Shown: positions 26,921 through 35,810, counted from the stretch's first letter. The stretch is 48,062 bases of DNA from Lewinellaceae bacterium (GCA_016711435.1 JADJSY010000049.1:1-48062), one strand, 5' to 3'. Translations and numbers: made by a program. The notes: generated by a model from the letters alone, not told the origin.

Positions 26921-27853
26921 TTATTTATTATACCGAATCGGCTCCACTTCCCTTTTTCTTTCATCTTTTTTCTTTCTTTCCCGCGCGTAATAAAAGGTCT
27001 CGCGCAATTGCGGGGTGATCAGGCTCGTCTCGCGGTGTCCCATGCGGGTGCCGTGAAATTGCATATAACGAAACCAGAAGATGGATGAAATATTTTTCAG
27101 CAGCACGCCTTCACGCGCGGCGTGCCAAAGGTCACTCAAAATATTGGTGATGGTTAGACGCAGGAAATCATAAAAGTTGAAATTTGATTCAGGATAGATT
27201 CTACGCAATGCCATCGCTTCACGGCGGTAGCGGTTGTACACTCCGCGCGGCGTTTCGTTGTGGATGTGGATGATCTCAGCTTCGGCGGCGTAGGCTATTT
27301 TGTGTCCCTGCCCTTTTGCCCACTTCGCCCACGCGAGGTCTTCGAGCCCTGTCAGCGTTTCATCGTAAGCATTTTTCTCCCACAGGCTTTTGCGAATGGC
27401 GGCGTTGGCATTGTTGCAGAAGGCGGTCGCCTGATCTAAATTACTCGCATCAGGATACCATTGGTGAAAAATCTGATGCTCGGAATATTTCGAGCCTTCG
27501 TATCCGCGCTGTTTGCCGTAGATCAATGCCACACCTTCATCTTGAAATGGACGCAGCAAAGTCTCCAGCCAATCGGGATAGACGGGATAGACATGCGCGC
27601 TTGCCATGACGATGAACTCGCGCTTCGCTGCCTTAATCCCGTAGTTGAGCGAACGCCCAAACGTAAACTCCGCTGACGGGATTCTCACGACCCGTGCGCC
27701 ATACGATTCAGCAATGGACACGGTTGAATCCGTGGAACCTGAATCAACCAAAATGACATCCACATCTTTGACCGTCTGCTGTTTGATTCCTTCAAGCAGA
27801 CGTCCGATGTGTTTGTCTTCGTTATAAGCGCGGATGATGAGAGAGCAGTACAT
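26921..27853 (-). CDS. Family 2 glycosyltransferase (rhamnosyltransferase-like)
   Basis: A 310-residue intact enzyme. CSLIIRAYNEDKHIGRLLEGI begins the fold; VILVDSGSTDST and FGRSLNYGIKAAKREFIVMASAH (with the H replacing the last acidic residue of the usual motif) follow, then LEDLAWAKWAKGQGHKIAYAAEA in the acceptor region. The pattern is that of N-terminal GT2s in O-antigen clusters. The last 20 residues are strongly charged (RERKKKDERKREVEP). Its ATG overlaps the GT87 stop (TAATG), so the two are coupled. Confidence 0.86.
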   Translation of the reverse strand: MYCSLIIRAYNEDKHIGRLLEGIKQQTVKDVDVILVDSGSTDSTVSIAESYGARVVRIPSAEFTFGRSLNYGIKAAKREFIVMASAHVYPVYPDWLETLLRPFQDEGVALIYGKQRGYEGSKYSEHQIFHQWYPDASNLDQATAFCNNANAAIRKSLWEKNAYDETLTGLEDLAWAKWAKGQGHKIAYAAEAEIIHIHNETPRGVYNRYRREAMALRRIYPESNFNFYDFLRLTITNILSDLWHAAREGVLLKNISSIFWFRYMQFHGTRMGHRETSLITPQLRETFYYARERKKKDERKREVEPIRYNK

Positions 27854-29067
27854 TAAGCATAAATCGTTGTTTGAGAAGAAAGGAAGCGTCGAAAAAGAAC
27901 CATTAGGGCAGATAAAAATATAAGCAAGATCACTGCAGGGATTTCATTTGTCAGTGGGCTGTATGCACCTGGAATAAGCATATCGACGATGCGGGCAGGA
28001 ATTATCATCAAAGCAAAACCAATCCCCACCCCAAAAGTAAGCACGGTGCGTGTCTGTGAAGAAAGCCCCCAAACATCCACTTGATAAGCTGACTTAAAGA
28101 ACAAAACAATCAAAAACAGAAGAAGAAGAGCGTCATATGAGCGATGATAAGCCACCAACAAACTCCAAAGTGTTAAAAGCGTAAGCAGGTGAAAATTGAG
28201 CACACGTGTGTCTACACGCTGGAAAGCTTTCTCCCGAATCAACCAAAAATACAGACATAAGGCGATTACGAAGGTCATACCTATTGGGAAAATCATGTCA
28301 AATGGATACCCGCTCATCAGCGCTCCCAAATGGATCCCTGGCTGATCACTTAAGCTAATAAATAATCGAAGATACTCCCCCAAAACCTGGATAATCGAAT
28401 TACCGCTCAAAAGAGCTATACCAGCAAAACCGAGAATTTGAAAAAAAGCAGCTGTTACCAAAACTCGATAGTTACCATGGTACAAAAAGTATATGACCAC
28501 CAGAATAGACACAGAAATTTTGGAAAGCGCCAATCCAAGTAAACATCCGGCCAAAAACCAGGAACGTTTGGTTAGGAGAATAGACATCAACATTAAAGCA
28601 AATACAAAGAGGGTGGTTTGCCCGTTTTCAATTGCAATTCGTGTCGGTGATAGATCGAAAAAAATAAGAAATAGTAGAATTCTGGCAGGTCGGTCTAATG
28701 ATTTACCCGGGAAAGGAATACAACGCTCCACCAAATAGAAACATAGAAATACGAGCAGCAAGTTTACAACCAGCCACACAAGCTTGGCTGTCATCCATGG
28801 AAGCAGGGAAAATAATGTGATCACCAACAACATGGGAGCGCTGTTCGACGGTCTAATTTCCAACCCGGGCTGACGCATCGGCAATTGCACATCAGAAAAT
28901 ATAACCTGATAGGGATCCATTCCCTTTAGAATAAATTGGCCCGCATACCAAAACGCATGAAAATCTTTCGAGCCATTTGTTTCGAGAGTACCCCAAACCA
29001 AGTAACCGAATACTATAAATGCATATATTGCTAAAAAGACAATAAGCCCTGTTCTTAAGTAACGCAT
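27853..29067 (-). CDS. GT87-like membrane glycosyltransferase
   Basis: A 404-residue protein with about nine helices, intact. NGSKDFHAFWYAGQFILKGMDPYQV after helix 1 is the GT87 pattern with the conserved Asp. IAIENGQTTLFVFALMLMS is in the usual middle position. A GGAGGG ribosome site precedes ATG 29067. It is lower in GC than its neighbours, which suggests a separate origin within the locus. Coupled to the GT2 downstream. Confidence 0.8.
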   Translation of the reverse strand: MRYLRTGLIVFLAIYAFIVFGYLVWGTLETNGSKDFHAFWYAGQFILKGMDPYQVIFSDVQLPMRQPGLEIRPSNSAPMLLVITLFSLLPWMTAKLVWLVVNLLLVFLCFYLVERCIPFPGKSLDRPARILLFLIFFDLSPTRIAIENGQTTLFVFALMLMSILLTKRSWFLAGCLLGLALSKISVSILVVIYFLYHGNYRVLVTAAFFQILGFAGIALLSGNSIIQVLGEYLRLFISLSDQPGIHLGALMSGYPFDMIFPIGMTFVIALCLYFWLIREKAFQRVDTRVLNFHLLTLLTLWSLLVAYHRSYDALLLLFLIVLFFKSAYQVDVWGLSSQTRTVLTFGVGIGFALMIIPARIVDMLIPGAYSPLTNEIPAVILLIFLSALMVLFRRFLSSQTTIYA

Positions 29068-29117
29068 CTAAACCCTCCGGTTAGTATTTCTGTAAATTTA
29101 GATTGGCTAAATCTGAC

Positions 29118-29966
29118 CTACCAATCATTATACTTTTCATATCCCAGCTTCACCAGCAAATCGCCCGCCACCTCTTTGAAAATCTTTTTGTGTTCGTCGG
29201 TGAAGTATTTTTTCCATTCACCCGTTTTGCCGGAGCGGAAGGTGGGGGACTTTTTCGGGTTGATGGATGTTTCGAGGGAATCCAGAATCAGTTGTCGGGT
29301 AGTGGGAGGCGGGATGCGGTTGAGAAGGTGATCCATGATGTGGATCAGAGTTGCCTCGCGGGCGTGGATCAAATCCTCAAAGTGAATTGTCAAAACTTCA
29401 GGGTGATCGAGCCAGCCGAGATATGGTGCGAAGCGGTCTGCGATATTGGAGAATTCGATATCCGCGTTGGGTCTGCCTAAAATACTCACTTTGAGTCTGG
29501 CGTTAAAATCTGGCAGGGATTGATAATAGTCATGGTGGACGTGACGCGCTTCCATATCGGTAACGTAAAAGACATGCGAGACAACCACGTCCCGCGGGTC
29601 GCGGAAGATGAAATAGGGTGCGAATTTTGGCGAGATAACACGGGTGATGGCTTCGGGACGGGCGAAGAGATGCGCAGAAGCGACATCACGCGGGCGAAGT
29701 GAATCAAGCCATGCAAGAGCCTGTTCAGGATTGCGCTTCTTTCCGCTTTCGCCTTCGTATTCCGCATAAAAGGAATGCACACGCTTCGCATACGGCGCGG
29801 CATTTGAGAAGCCAAGTAAAATTTGATCGAGCAAATGCGTGCCGCTTTTAGGAAATGAAATGCCGAGCAGGACAGGCAGGTTGGCAGGCTGAGAGGCAAA
29901 GCGGGCACGCTGTGCAATTTTTTCAGTTTGGTAGATAATAGAGCGGAGGGAAGATTTCAAAGCCAT
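29118..29966 (-). CDS. Sulfotransferase
   Basis: A 282-residue PAPS-dependent sulfotransferase. The 5'-phosphosulfate loop GISFPKSGTHLLDQIL is at about 36-50; the 3'-phosphate motif FRDPRDVVVSHVFYV is near 135; HFEDLIHAREATL is at about 195; FRSGKTGEWKKYFTDEHKKIFKEVAGDLLVKLGY is the C-terminal loop. It shares the last motif and the ending YEKYNDW with the genes at 32749 and 47842. It is divergent from the acyltransferase at 30022. The acceptor is unknown but likely part of the surface glycan. Confidence 0.88.
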   Translation of the reverse strand: MALKSSLRSIIYQTEKIAQRARFASQPANLPVLLGISFPKSGTHLLDQILLGFSNAAPYAKRVHSFYAEYEGESGKKRNPEQALAWLDSLRPRDVASAHLFARPEAITRVISPKFAPYFIFRDPRDVVVSHVFYVTDMEARHVHHDYYQSLPDFNARLKVSILGRPNADIEFSNIADRFAPYLGWLDHPEVLTIHFEDLIHAREATLIHIMDHLLNRIPPPTTRQLILDSLETSINPKKSPTFRSGKTGEWKKYFTDEHKKIFKEVAGDLLVKLGYEKYNDW

Positions 29967-30021
29967 GCAGGTATTTTACTGCAAGGCGTGCCATTTCAAG
30001 ATTTGCAGGGTTTTATATTCC

Positions 30022-30615
30022 ATGAAGCTGACCATTTTCAATACCCCCATCATCAGTCCAATTCTTCGTTTTTTGAGCAATTCGATCATGCGCCTCGCTG
30101 GCTGGCGCGTGGAAGGGACGTTACCAAACCTTCCTAAATATTTGATCATCGGCGCGCCTCACACCTCAAACTGGGATTTTCTCCTGTTTCTGGGAGTGAT
30201 CTTCAACCTGAAAGCGAATGTGAGCTACATGGGCAAGGCAGAATTATTCCGCAACCCGTTTGGCTGGTTCTTCTACTGGTGTGGCGGCATTCCCGTGGAC
30301 AGGAAAAAGTCCACCGGGTTGGTGGAGCAAACAGTGGAAGCATGCAACCGATCAGAAAAATTCATCCTAACCATTGCGCCAGAAGGAACGCGGCACTACG
30401 TCAGTGAATGGAAAATGGGCTTTTATCACATCGCCAAATCTGCCGGGATTCCGCTGGTAATGGCTATTGTGGATGGCAAAAGAAAATCCATGAGCGTTGG
30501 ACAGGTCTATCATCTCACTGACAACATGGACGCAGACCTCAAAGCGATCAAAGGCTTTTTTGAGGGAAAAGTGGGAATCAACCCAAGAAAGAAATATATT
30601 GTGCTAAAAGATTAG
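30022..30615 (+). CDS. PlsC-like 1-acyl-glycerol-phosphate acyltransferase family protein
   Basis: A 197-residue protein from ATG 30022 (MKLTIFNTPIIS); an upstream start is possible. It has the acyltransferase H-x-x-x-x-D box as HTSNWD at about 50-55, GIPVDRKKST (the glycerol-phosphate-binding region) and APEGTR at about 119-124. There is no obvious long membrane segment. The family moves acyl groups to lysophosphatidate-like acceptors; short versions of this kind also acylate other lipids. The gene ends eight bases before the YhcH-family gene, so they form a two-gene plus-strand unit inside the minus-strand locus. Confidence 0.85.
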   Translation: MKLTIFNTPIISPILRFLSNSIMRLAGWRVEGTLPNLPKYLIIGAPHTSNWDFLLFLGVIFNLKANVSYMGKAELFRNPFGWFFYWCGGIPVDRKKSTGLVEQTVEACNRSEKFILTIAPEGTRHYVSEWKMGFYHIAKSAGIPLVMAIVDGKRKSMSVGQVYHLTDNMDADLKAIKGFFEGKVGINPRKKYIVLKD

Positions 30616-30623
30616 GCGCAACC

Positions 30624-31076
30624 ATGATCATTGATAGAATCGAAAACGCCGCGCTGTACTATTCAATCCACGCCAGATTTGAGCGTGCTTTTGAGCACAT
30701 CCGTCAGATGGATATAGAAACCATTCCGGCAGGAAGGTATGAGCTTGACGGCGAGAAGATGTATGTTCTCGTTCAGGAATACAGCACCAAACGAAAAGAA
30801 GAAAGCAAGTGGGAAGCGCATCGCCGCTACATCGACCTGCAATATGTGGTGCGCGGCGCAGAGGGCATGGGCTATGCCAACATCCACCACTTGCAGCAAG
30901 GCGAGTATGATGCGAGCAAAGATTTTCTTCCTCTTTTTGGCGAAGGTGATTTGTTCAAACTGAAAAGCGGCTGTTTTGTTCTTCTCTTCCCCGAAGATGC
31001 GCACATGCCGAGCATGGCAATTGGAAACCCGGAACCAGCAAAGAAAGTGGTTATCAAAATAGCCTTTTTTGTTTAG
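30624..31076 (+). CDS. YhcH/YjgK/YiaL family protein (NanQ-like sugar anomerase)
   Basis: A 150-residue cupin of the DUF386 family. IPAGRYELDGEKMYVLVQEYSTK, KWEAHRRYIDLQYVVRGAEGMGYA and FPEDAHMPSMA (metal ligands) are the family motifs, and the length is normal. The E. coli relative NanQ (YhcH) speeds the alpha/beta interconversion of sialic acid. Placement in a locus with NeuB and NeuA genes makes a role in handling a nonulosonic acid plausible, although other members work on other sugars. Its stop directly abuts the stop of the convergent gene at 31077. Confidence 0.87.
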   Translation: MIIDRIENAALYYSIHARFERAFEHIRQMDIETIPAGRYELDGEKMYVLVQEYSTKRKEESKWEAHRRYIDLQYVVRGAEGMGYANIHHLQQGEYDASKDFLPLFGEGDLFKLKSGCFVLLFPEDAHMPSMAIGNPEPAKKVVIKIAFFV

Positions 31077-32703
31077 CTACCGATCCTTCAAAAGAAAATC
31101 GCCGTTCTCCAAAATCCCTTCACGAATCACCTGCAACGATTCAGCATTCACTAACTTCTCCAACGAAAACGACTTCAACCTCGTCTGCGTGGTTCTCACA
31201 GATGGCTCTAAAAACTCACCAAATGGCAACGATGTTTTATACAACTGGTAATACAAAAATCTGCGCGCATTGCGCTTGAATTCAAGCGGAACGTCAATTT
31301 TCTCAACTGCCAAAAATTCTTTCATCTTTCTTCTTACGTCATCCACCGTCTGCGGAAAAATACAGTGGGATATTGCGTAAACCGCGCCTTGCCCGCGCAC
31401 AAAACCACCGCCCCCATGATGGATGCCTCCAAACCAATCGTGGAGTTGTAGACCATCACAAATTTGGATTTCAAAATCAATTCATACGAACTCAACGTCT
31501 CTTTCGGGCCGATAAAAACGACATTCGGTTCTTTGTCTGCGCCGCGGCTTGATACCCAACCTTCAACAGTTTCCCGGCTGGATTTTCTTACCCGCGATTC
31601 GTCCGGGTGCGCGCGGATGACGAACAAGGTCTCAGGGTGAGCGCGAATTTCCTCCAGCACCAAATCCAGCCAGTTGAACATATCTTCAAAAACCGTATTC
31701 GCGTGCGGCTGACTCGTATCAAAGATGACATTGGTAAAGACGGGCACGATCTGCTTGAAACCCGCCGCCTTCCGCAAAAATGATTCATCGAGTCCCTTCA
31801 TGTCTGCCCAGAATTTAATGCCCGCCATCGTGAAGTCACCTTGAAAGCGCTTCGCGAGATAGGCATCAAGTTTGGCGTTTTGTTCTTCGCTCAACTCAAA
31901 TTCATTGGGGAAGAGGATCGGATACGCCGTCGCTTCGCCTTCGGTAAAAAAAGCCGTGGCGGGTTGAAATCCCACTTCATGGGTGATGACGCGCAACCCG
32001 CGTTTTTGGGCAATGTAACGCGCAGTCGCTTCGGGGAAGAACTGCCCATTGAAAACCAGAACAGCCCGAGGTTGAGTCTGATCGAGCAGGGCGTCAAATT
32101 TCCGCGCCACATTCCACGCAGATAAAATATATTCCCGCAAAAGATAGCGCGTCGATTCATCATCATTCAAATGATGGATTCGCAGAACCCAACGCAGTCC
32201 GGGCAGGCACAACGCGCCAAGGGGGATATCTTGAAAGTGGAAAGTGGAAAGCGACTCAATGGAGAGATTAGAGATTTGAGATTCAAGTTCGGGGTCACGC
32301 TGAAAATCAAACCACCCGACCTTTGACCTTTGACCTTCGACCTTTGACGGAACCCCCGCATACAAAGTCTTCGATCTGCATCACACACGACTTGCACGGT
32401 GGCTCTTTTTGCACGTTATCGCGATTGGTTCCGAGCACACAATGGCTCATGCCCGGAGTTACATGCAAAATAAACCACTGGGATGCCTTGCAAGCGAAAC
32501 GCCCACGAAGTCAGCAGATGAAATCCGCTGTTCCATGAGAGATCATCAATTCCGGTGGATGCTTTGAAAAAGATAACAGGCGCGCCATTGGGTTGTGGTT
32601 CTTTGCGAGCCACTTCCCGTGCCACAGATGCGATCTTGAGATTGTTGAGTCTGCGGACGAGTCCGCGCTTGATGCGTTGGGTATAGAAGTCTTTTAGATT
32701 CAT
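31077..32703 (-). CDS. Capsular-polysaccharide-type glycosyltransferase (three frameshifts)
   Basis: About 540 residues when rejoined. The N-terminal part runs MNLKDFYTQRIKRGL to VVYFACNSGMSHCVLGTN, with a break at the GGG near 32450. A Cys-rich stretch EPPCKSCVMQ leads to a second break near 32365 and LYAGVPSK. The long central region includes LNDDESTRYLLREYILSAW, FNGQFFPEATARYIAQKRG, VITHEVGF, FTNVIFDTSQPH, VIRAHPDE and YNSTIGLEASIMG, the pattern of capsule-synthesis/KpsC-S-like GT-B enzymes. A third break in the A5 run at 31356-31360 precedes FPQTVDDVRRKMKEFL. Heptamer repeats lie inside the coding region at 32233 and 32318. Confidence 0.72.
32233..32253 (-). repeat. Heptamer repeat inside the capsule-type gene (first)
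   Basis: GAAAGTG twice, then GAAAGCG, encoding LSTFHFQ on the minus strand. Confidence 0.75.
32318..32345 (-). repeat. Heptamer repeat inside the capsule-type gene (second)
   Basis: GACCTTT, GACCTTT, GACCTTC, GACCTTT in a row, encoding SKVEGQRSKVG on the minus strand, between a Cys-rich segment and the main domain. Confidence 0.85.
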
Positions 32704-32719
32704 CGGGCCCATTATAAAC

Positions 32720-32744
32720 AAAAAGGACGACTTATAGCCGTCCT
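32720..32744 (-). terminator. Intrinsic terminator after the sulfotransferase gene
   Basis: On the minus strand AGGACG (32739-32744) pairs with CGTCCT (32724-32729), with further G-C pairing possible in the loop, and TTTTTG follows. It lies directly after the sulfotransferase stop at 32749 and before the capsule-type gene. Confidence 0.75.
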
Positions 32745-32748
32745 CAAT

Positions 32749-33592
32749 TTACCAATCATTATTCTTTTCATACCCCAACTTGATGAGCAAATCTCCAGCC
32801 ATATCTTTGAAGAGTTTCTTGTGCCCTTCAGTAAAGTGCTCTTTCCAGCCGCCTGTCTTTCCCGAGCGGAAGGTGTGACTCTTTTTCGGCTGGATGGCTT
32901 CCACCAAAACAGCTAATGCCTTTTCACGTGGAGTTGGAATCTTGTAGCCTGTCTTTTCCACTTCATCGAGCATGGCATTCAAGGTGACATCACGATTATT
33001 GATGAAATCTTCAAAGCGAATGCACATCGTATTTTTGTTCGAGCCACTGGAAGACGCCTTCGTATCTCTGCTTCACGCTGACCATTTTTAATCCGTCTTT
33101 TTCAATGCCTGTGATGGCAACTTTCAACCTCGCAGAGACATCGGGCAGGGAGTTGTAGTAGTCGTGCATTCCATGTTCGCCGTGCATATCGGTCGCGAAG
33201 AAGACTTGTGAGACGAGCATATCTCTCGGGTCGCGATAAATGAAATAGTTGACGCGCCCTGCCGCAGTTAAGAAAGAGGCGTTTTCTTTTGTCGCTTCCA
33301 AATATCCCCAGCCGATCACGCCTTGCGGCACGCGCTTCAAGTCAGCAAGGATTTCATCCGCTGTTCTGCGCCCGCCTTCATATTTGATGGTGCGGATCGG
33401 GTCAGCATCCACATAACGATATGGCATGATCTGCGTAAAGCCATTGAGGATTTGCAGCAACAAGTGCGAGCCGCTCTTCGGTTTGGAGTTGCCAAAGATG
33501 GGCGGCGCTTCATTAAAAGAAAACCGCTTCCATCGCAAAATGGACTGGGCGGTTTTTCCTGCGGGGCGTAACGTGCGGCGGAGTTGTTTCAT
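32749..33592 (-). CDS. Sulfotransferase (one frameshift)
   Basis: About 281 residues after removing one A from the A5 run at 33032-33036, which joins VFQWLEQN to TMCIRFEDF. NSKPKSGSHLLLQIL is the 5'-phosphosulfate loop; FIYRDPRDMLVSQVFF the 3'-phosphate motif; FRSGKTGGWKEHFTEGHKKLFKDMAGDLLIKLGYEKNNDW the C-terminal loop. It is closely related to the gene at 29118. A terminator follows and NeuB lies upstream. It is likely to use PAPS to sulfate a sugar of the same glycan. Confidence 0.86.
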
Positions 33593-33595
33593 AAA

Positions 33596-33631
33596 GTTAC
33601 AGGTTAAAGGTTGACAAGTTGAAGGTTAAAA
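33596..33631 (-). repeat. Degenerate heptamer repeat between NeuB and sulfotransferase genes
   Basis: Units GTTACAG, GTTAAAG, GTTGACAA, GTTGAAG, GTTAAAA follow each other on the plus strand, four of seven and one of eight bases. They lie just upstream of the sulfotransferase start. Confidence 0.65.
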
Positions 33632-33661
33632 ACTTTCAAACCTTCCAACTCTGTAACTATC

Positions 33662-34544
33662 TTATTCGCTAACAATGCGGCGAAGTTTCTTCATTGAACC
33701 TTTTTCGGAATCGTAGACTTTCTTCACGCCATCACCCAGCGCAGATTCTGTCACGCGGATGTATTTGACCAAGTTTCTCAAAACCACCCGGCTCAACGGA
33801 AGCGGCCTGGTCGCTGCCCCACATGGCGCGATCCAATGTGATGTGGCGTTCAATGGATGTGGCGCCGAGAGCAATGGCAACTGCGGAAGGCACAAGCCCA
33901 ACTTCGTGGCCGGAGTAGCCGATGGGATTGTTCGGGAATTCCTTGCGCAAGGTTCCGATCATATTGAGATTCAATTCTTCAGGCTCGCAGGGATAGGTGC
34001 TGGTGCAGTGCATGATGACGAGGTTATCTTCGCCAACCGCATTCACGCCGTCATGGATCTGCTGCATGGTGGACATGCCCGTTGAAATGATAATGGGCTT
34101 GCCGGTCTTGCGGACATATTTCAACAAGCCAAGATCAGTGAGTGAAGCAGAAGGAACCTTGTAGGCGGGGGTATCAAACTTTTCCATGAAATCCACAGAG
34201 GGTTCATCCCACACGGAAACCATCCAATCAATTTTCTTTTCCTTGCAATAGCGGTCGATCTCACGATACTGTTCTTCGTTAAACTCAACCTTGTAACGAT
34301 AATCAAGATAAGTAATGTAACCCCAGGGCGTCTCACGCATTTGCTTTTGCTGATCGAGCGGCGTGCAGACTTCGGGTGTGCGCTTCTGGAACTTCACCGC
34401 ATCTGCACCAGCATGAGCGGCGGCATCAATAATTTTTTTCGCGACATTCAGATCGCCATTGTGATTGATACCCACCTCTGCGATCACATATGCGGGATGT
34501 CCATCCCCCATCATTCGATTTCCAAATTTAATTTCACGAGCCAT
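33662..34544 (-). CDS. neuB: N-acetylneuraminate synthase-family protein NeuB, short form (one frameshift)
   Basis: NeuB condenses an N-acetylated six-carbon sugar with phosphoenolpyruvate to a nonulosonic acid. The TIM-barrel motifs are clear: IAEVGINHNGDLNVAKKIIDAA, AVKFQKRTPE, KVPSASLTDLGLLKYV, IISTGMSTMQQI, MHCTSTYPCEPEELNL, IGYSGHEVG, ATSIERHITLDRAMWGSDQAASVEP. One extra G near 33769 shifts the frame; repaired, it ends KLVKYIRVTESALGDGVKKVYDSEKGSMKKLRRIVSE at 33662. At about 294 residues it lacks the C-terminal SAF/antifreeze-like domain of classical NeuB (about 345). An AAGGAGA ribosome site precedes ATG 34544. It could make a sialic-, legionaminic- or pseudaminic-type sugar. Confidence 0.88.
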
Positions 34545-34561
34545 TTAATTTTCTCCTTATA

Positions 34562-34587
34562 GTAGTAACGACTTAAGTCGTTACTAC
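34562..34587. repeat. Perfect 26-bp palindrome at the neuA stop
   Basis: The half-site GTAGTAACGACTT is followed by its exact inverted copy with no loop. It supplies the last codons (Val-Val-Thr-Thr) and stop TAA of the upstream cytidylyltransferase fusion and lies directly before the NeuB ribosome site. It may form a hairpin between the two coding regions. Confidence 0.9.
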
Positions 34588-35799
34588 ATTTTTTAGAATT
34601 AATTCACACAGCTCACGGATCGCTCCGTGGCCGCCTGTTTTTGTCAACACATAGTCTGCTGCGCGGATGACTTCGGGATACGCATCTGCAACTGCCACAG
34701 ACCAGCCCGCGATCTCAAAACATGGAAGGTCATTGAGGTCATTGCCAAGATAGATGACATGCTCCGCTTTGACATTTTTCTGCTCGAGGACTTCGCGCAT
34801 CACTCTACCCTTGTCCTGCATGCCCACATTATGAATTGCCTCCACCCCCATCTTTTTCGCGCGCGCCATCACAACAGGGTTCGGCTCCGAGGAGAGGATC
34901 ATCACTTCGATACCCATCTCGCGCAGTTTCTTGATGTGCATACTGTCGCTGCGGGATGCGACAACTGATTCTTTGCCATCCTGATCGGTGATGACGAGGT
35001 TATCCGTCACTACGCCGTCAAAATCGCAGATGATCAATTTAACCGTATCTGGCATCGGGCGACGGGATGCGCCCGGTGAAACCATTTCCAGGCCGCTGTA
35101 GACGAGGGCTTCATATTTTGCCCAATCCGCAAGGGTATCAATATCGACTGTATATTTCGAATCGATCAACAGTGGATAAATGACATCCCCTGTCAATGAT
35201 CTTTTATTGACGATGGTTGTTTCACGAATAGCATCAATATGACCTGTCTGCCAGTAGACAGGCGGAAGGATCTGGCGCGGGGCATTGTAAGGCTCGGCGA
35301 TTCCTTCCACTTCCAGTAACTGAGCCAGCGGCTTGCCTTCGCCATTGAAACGCCACATCTTGAACGGGTTTTGTGCAGCAGGCACAACGCCGCGCACGCA
35401 ATCTGCATCCTTGTGATTCAAAAGGATCTGAATGGCATCATCCACCATTGTCTGCGGGCGGATGGGAGAAGTGGGGCGCAATTGCACCACGATCTCGGGA
35501 CGGTATCCTTCGACATCCTCCAGCCATTTGAGCGCATGTTCAAAGACGGGCAGGTCGGTCGTCTTGTCCTGCGCCAGTTCATCGGGACGGAGGAAGGGCG
35601 TTTCGGCTCCCCACTCGCGGGCAACTGCGGCGATCTCTTCATCATCTGTGGAGACGATGACGCGAGTCACCAACGAGGAGCGCTTTGCTGCGGCAATGCT
35701 CCATGCAATGAGCGGGTAGCCCGCAAATTCACGGATATTCTTGCGCGGAATGCCTTTGGAGCCGCCGCGGGCGGGGATGAGGGCGAGGATGTCTGTCAT
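34573..35799 (-). CDS. neuA: CMP-nonulosonate synthetase fused to a KdsC-like HAD phosphatase
   Basis: A 408-residue fusion. Residues 1-230 are an acylneuraminate cytidylyltransferase: ILALIPARGGSKGIPRKNIREFAGYPLIAWSI, IVSTDDEEIA, VQLRPTSPIRP, YTVDIDTLADW. From about 252 a C0-type HAD phosphatase follows: LIICDFDGVVTDN (nucleophile Asp and second Asp), MILSSEPNPVV, YLGNDLNDLPCFEIAG. The same domain order occurs in animal CMAS and some bacterial CMP-Kdn/Neu synthetases. One protein could remove a 9-phosphate and activate the sugar, but KdsC domains of such fusions are not always active. It is intact and lies between an SDR and NeuB. Confidence 0.9.
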   Translation of the reverse strand: MTDILALIPARGGSKGIPRKNIREFAGYPLIAWSIAAAKRSSLVTRVIVSTDDEEIAAVAREWGAETPFLRPDELAQDKTTDLPVFEHALKWLEDVEGYRPEIVVQLRPTSPIRPQTMVDDAIQILLNHKDADCVRGVVPAAQNPFKMWRFNGEGKPLAQLLEVEGIAEPYNAPRQILPPVYWQTGHIDAIRETTIVNKRSLTGDVIYPLLIDSKYTVDIDTLADWAKYEALVYSGLEMVSPGASRRPMPDTVKLIICDFDGVVTDNLVITDQDGKESVVASRSDSMHIKKLREMGIEVMILSSEPNPVVMARAKKMGVEAIHNVGMQDKGRVMREVLEQKNVKAEHVIYLGNDLNDLPCFEIAGWSVAVADAYPEVIRAADYVLTKTGGHGAIRELCELILKNVVTT

Positions 35800-35810
35800 C
35801 AGTTATTATT

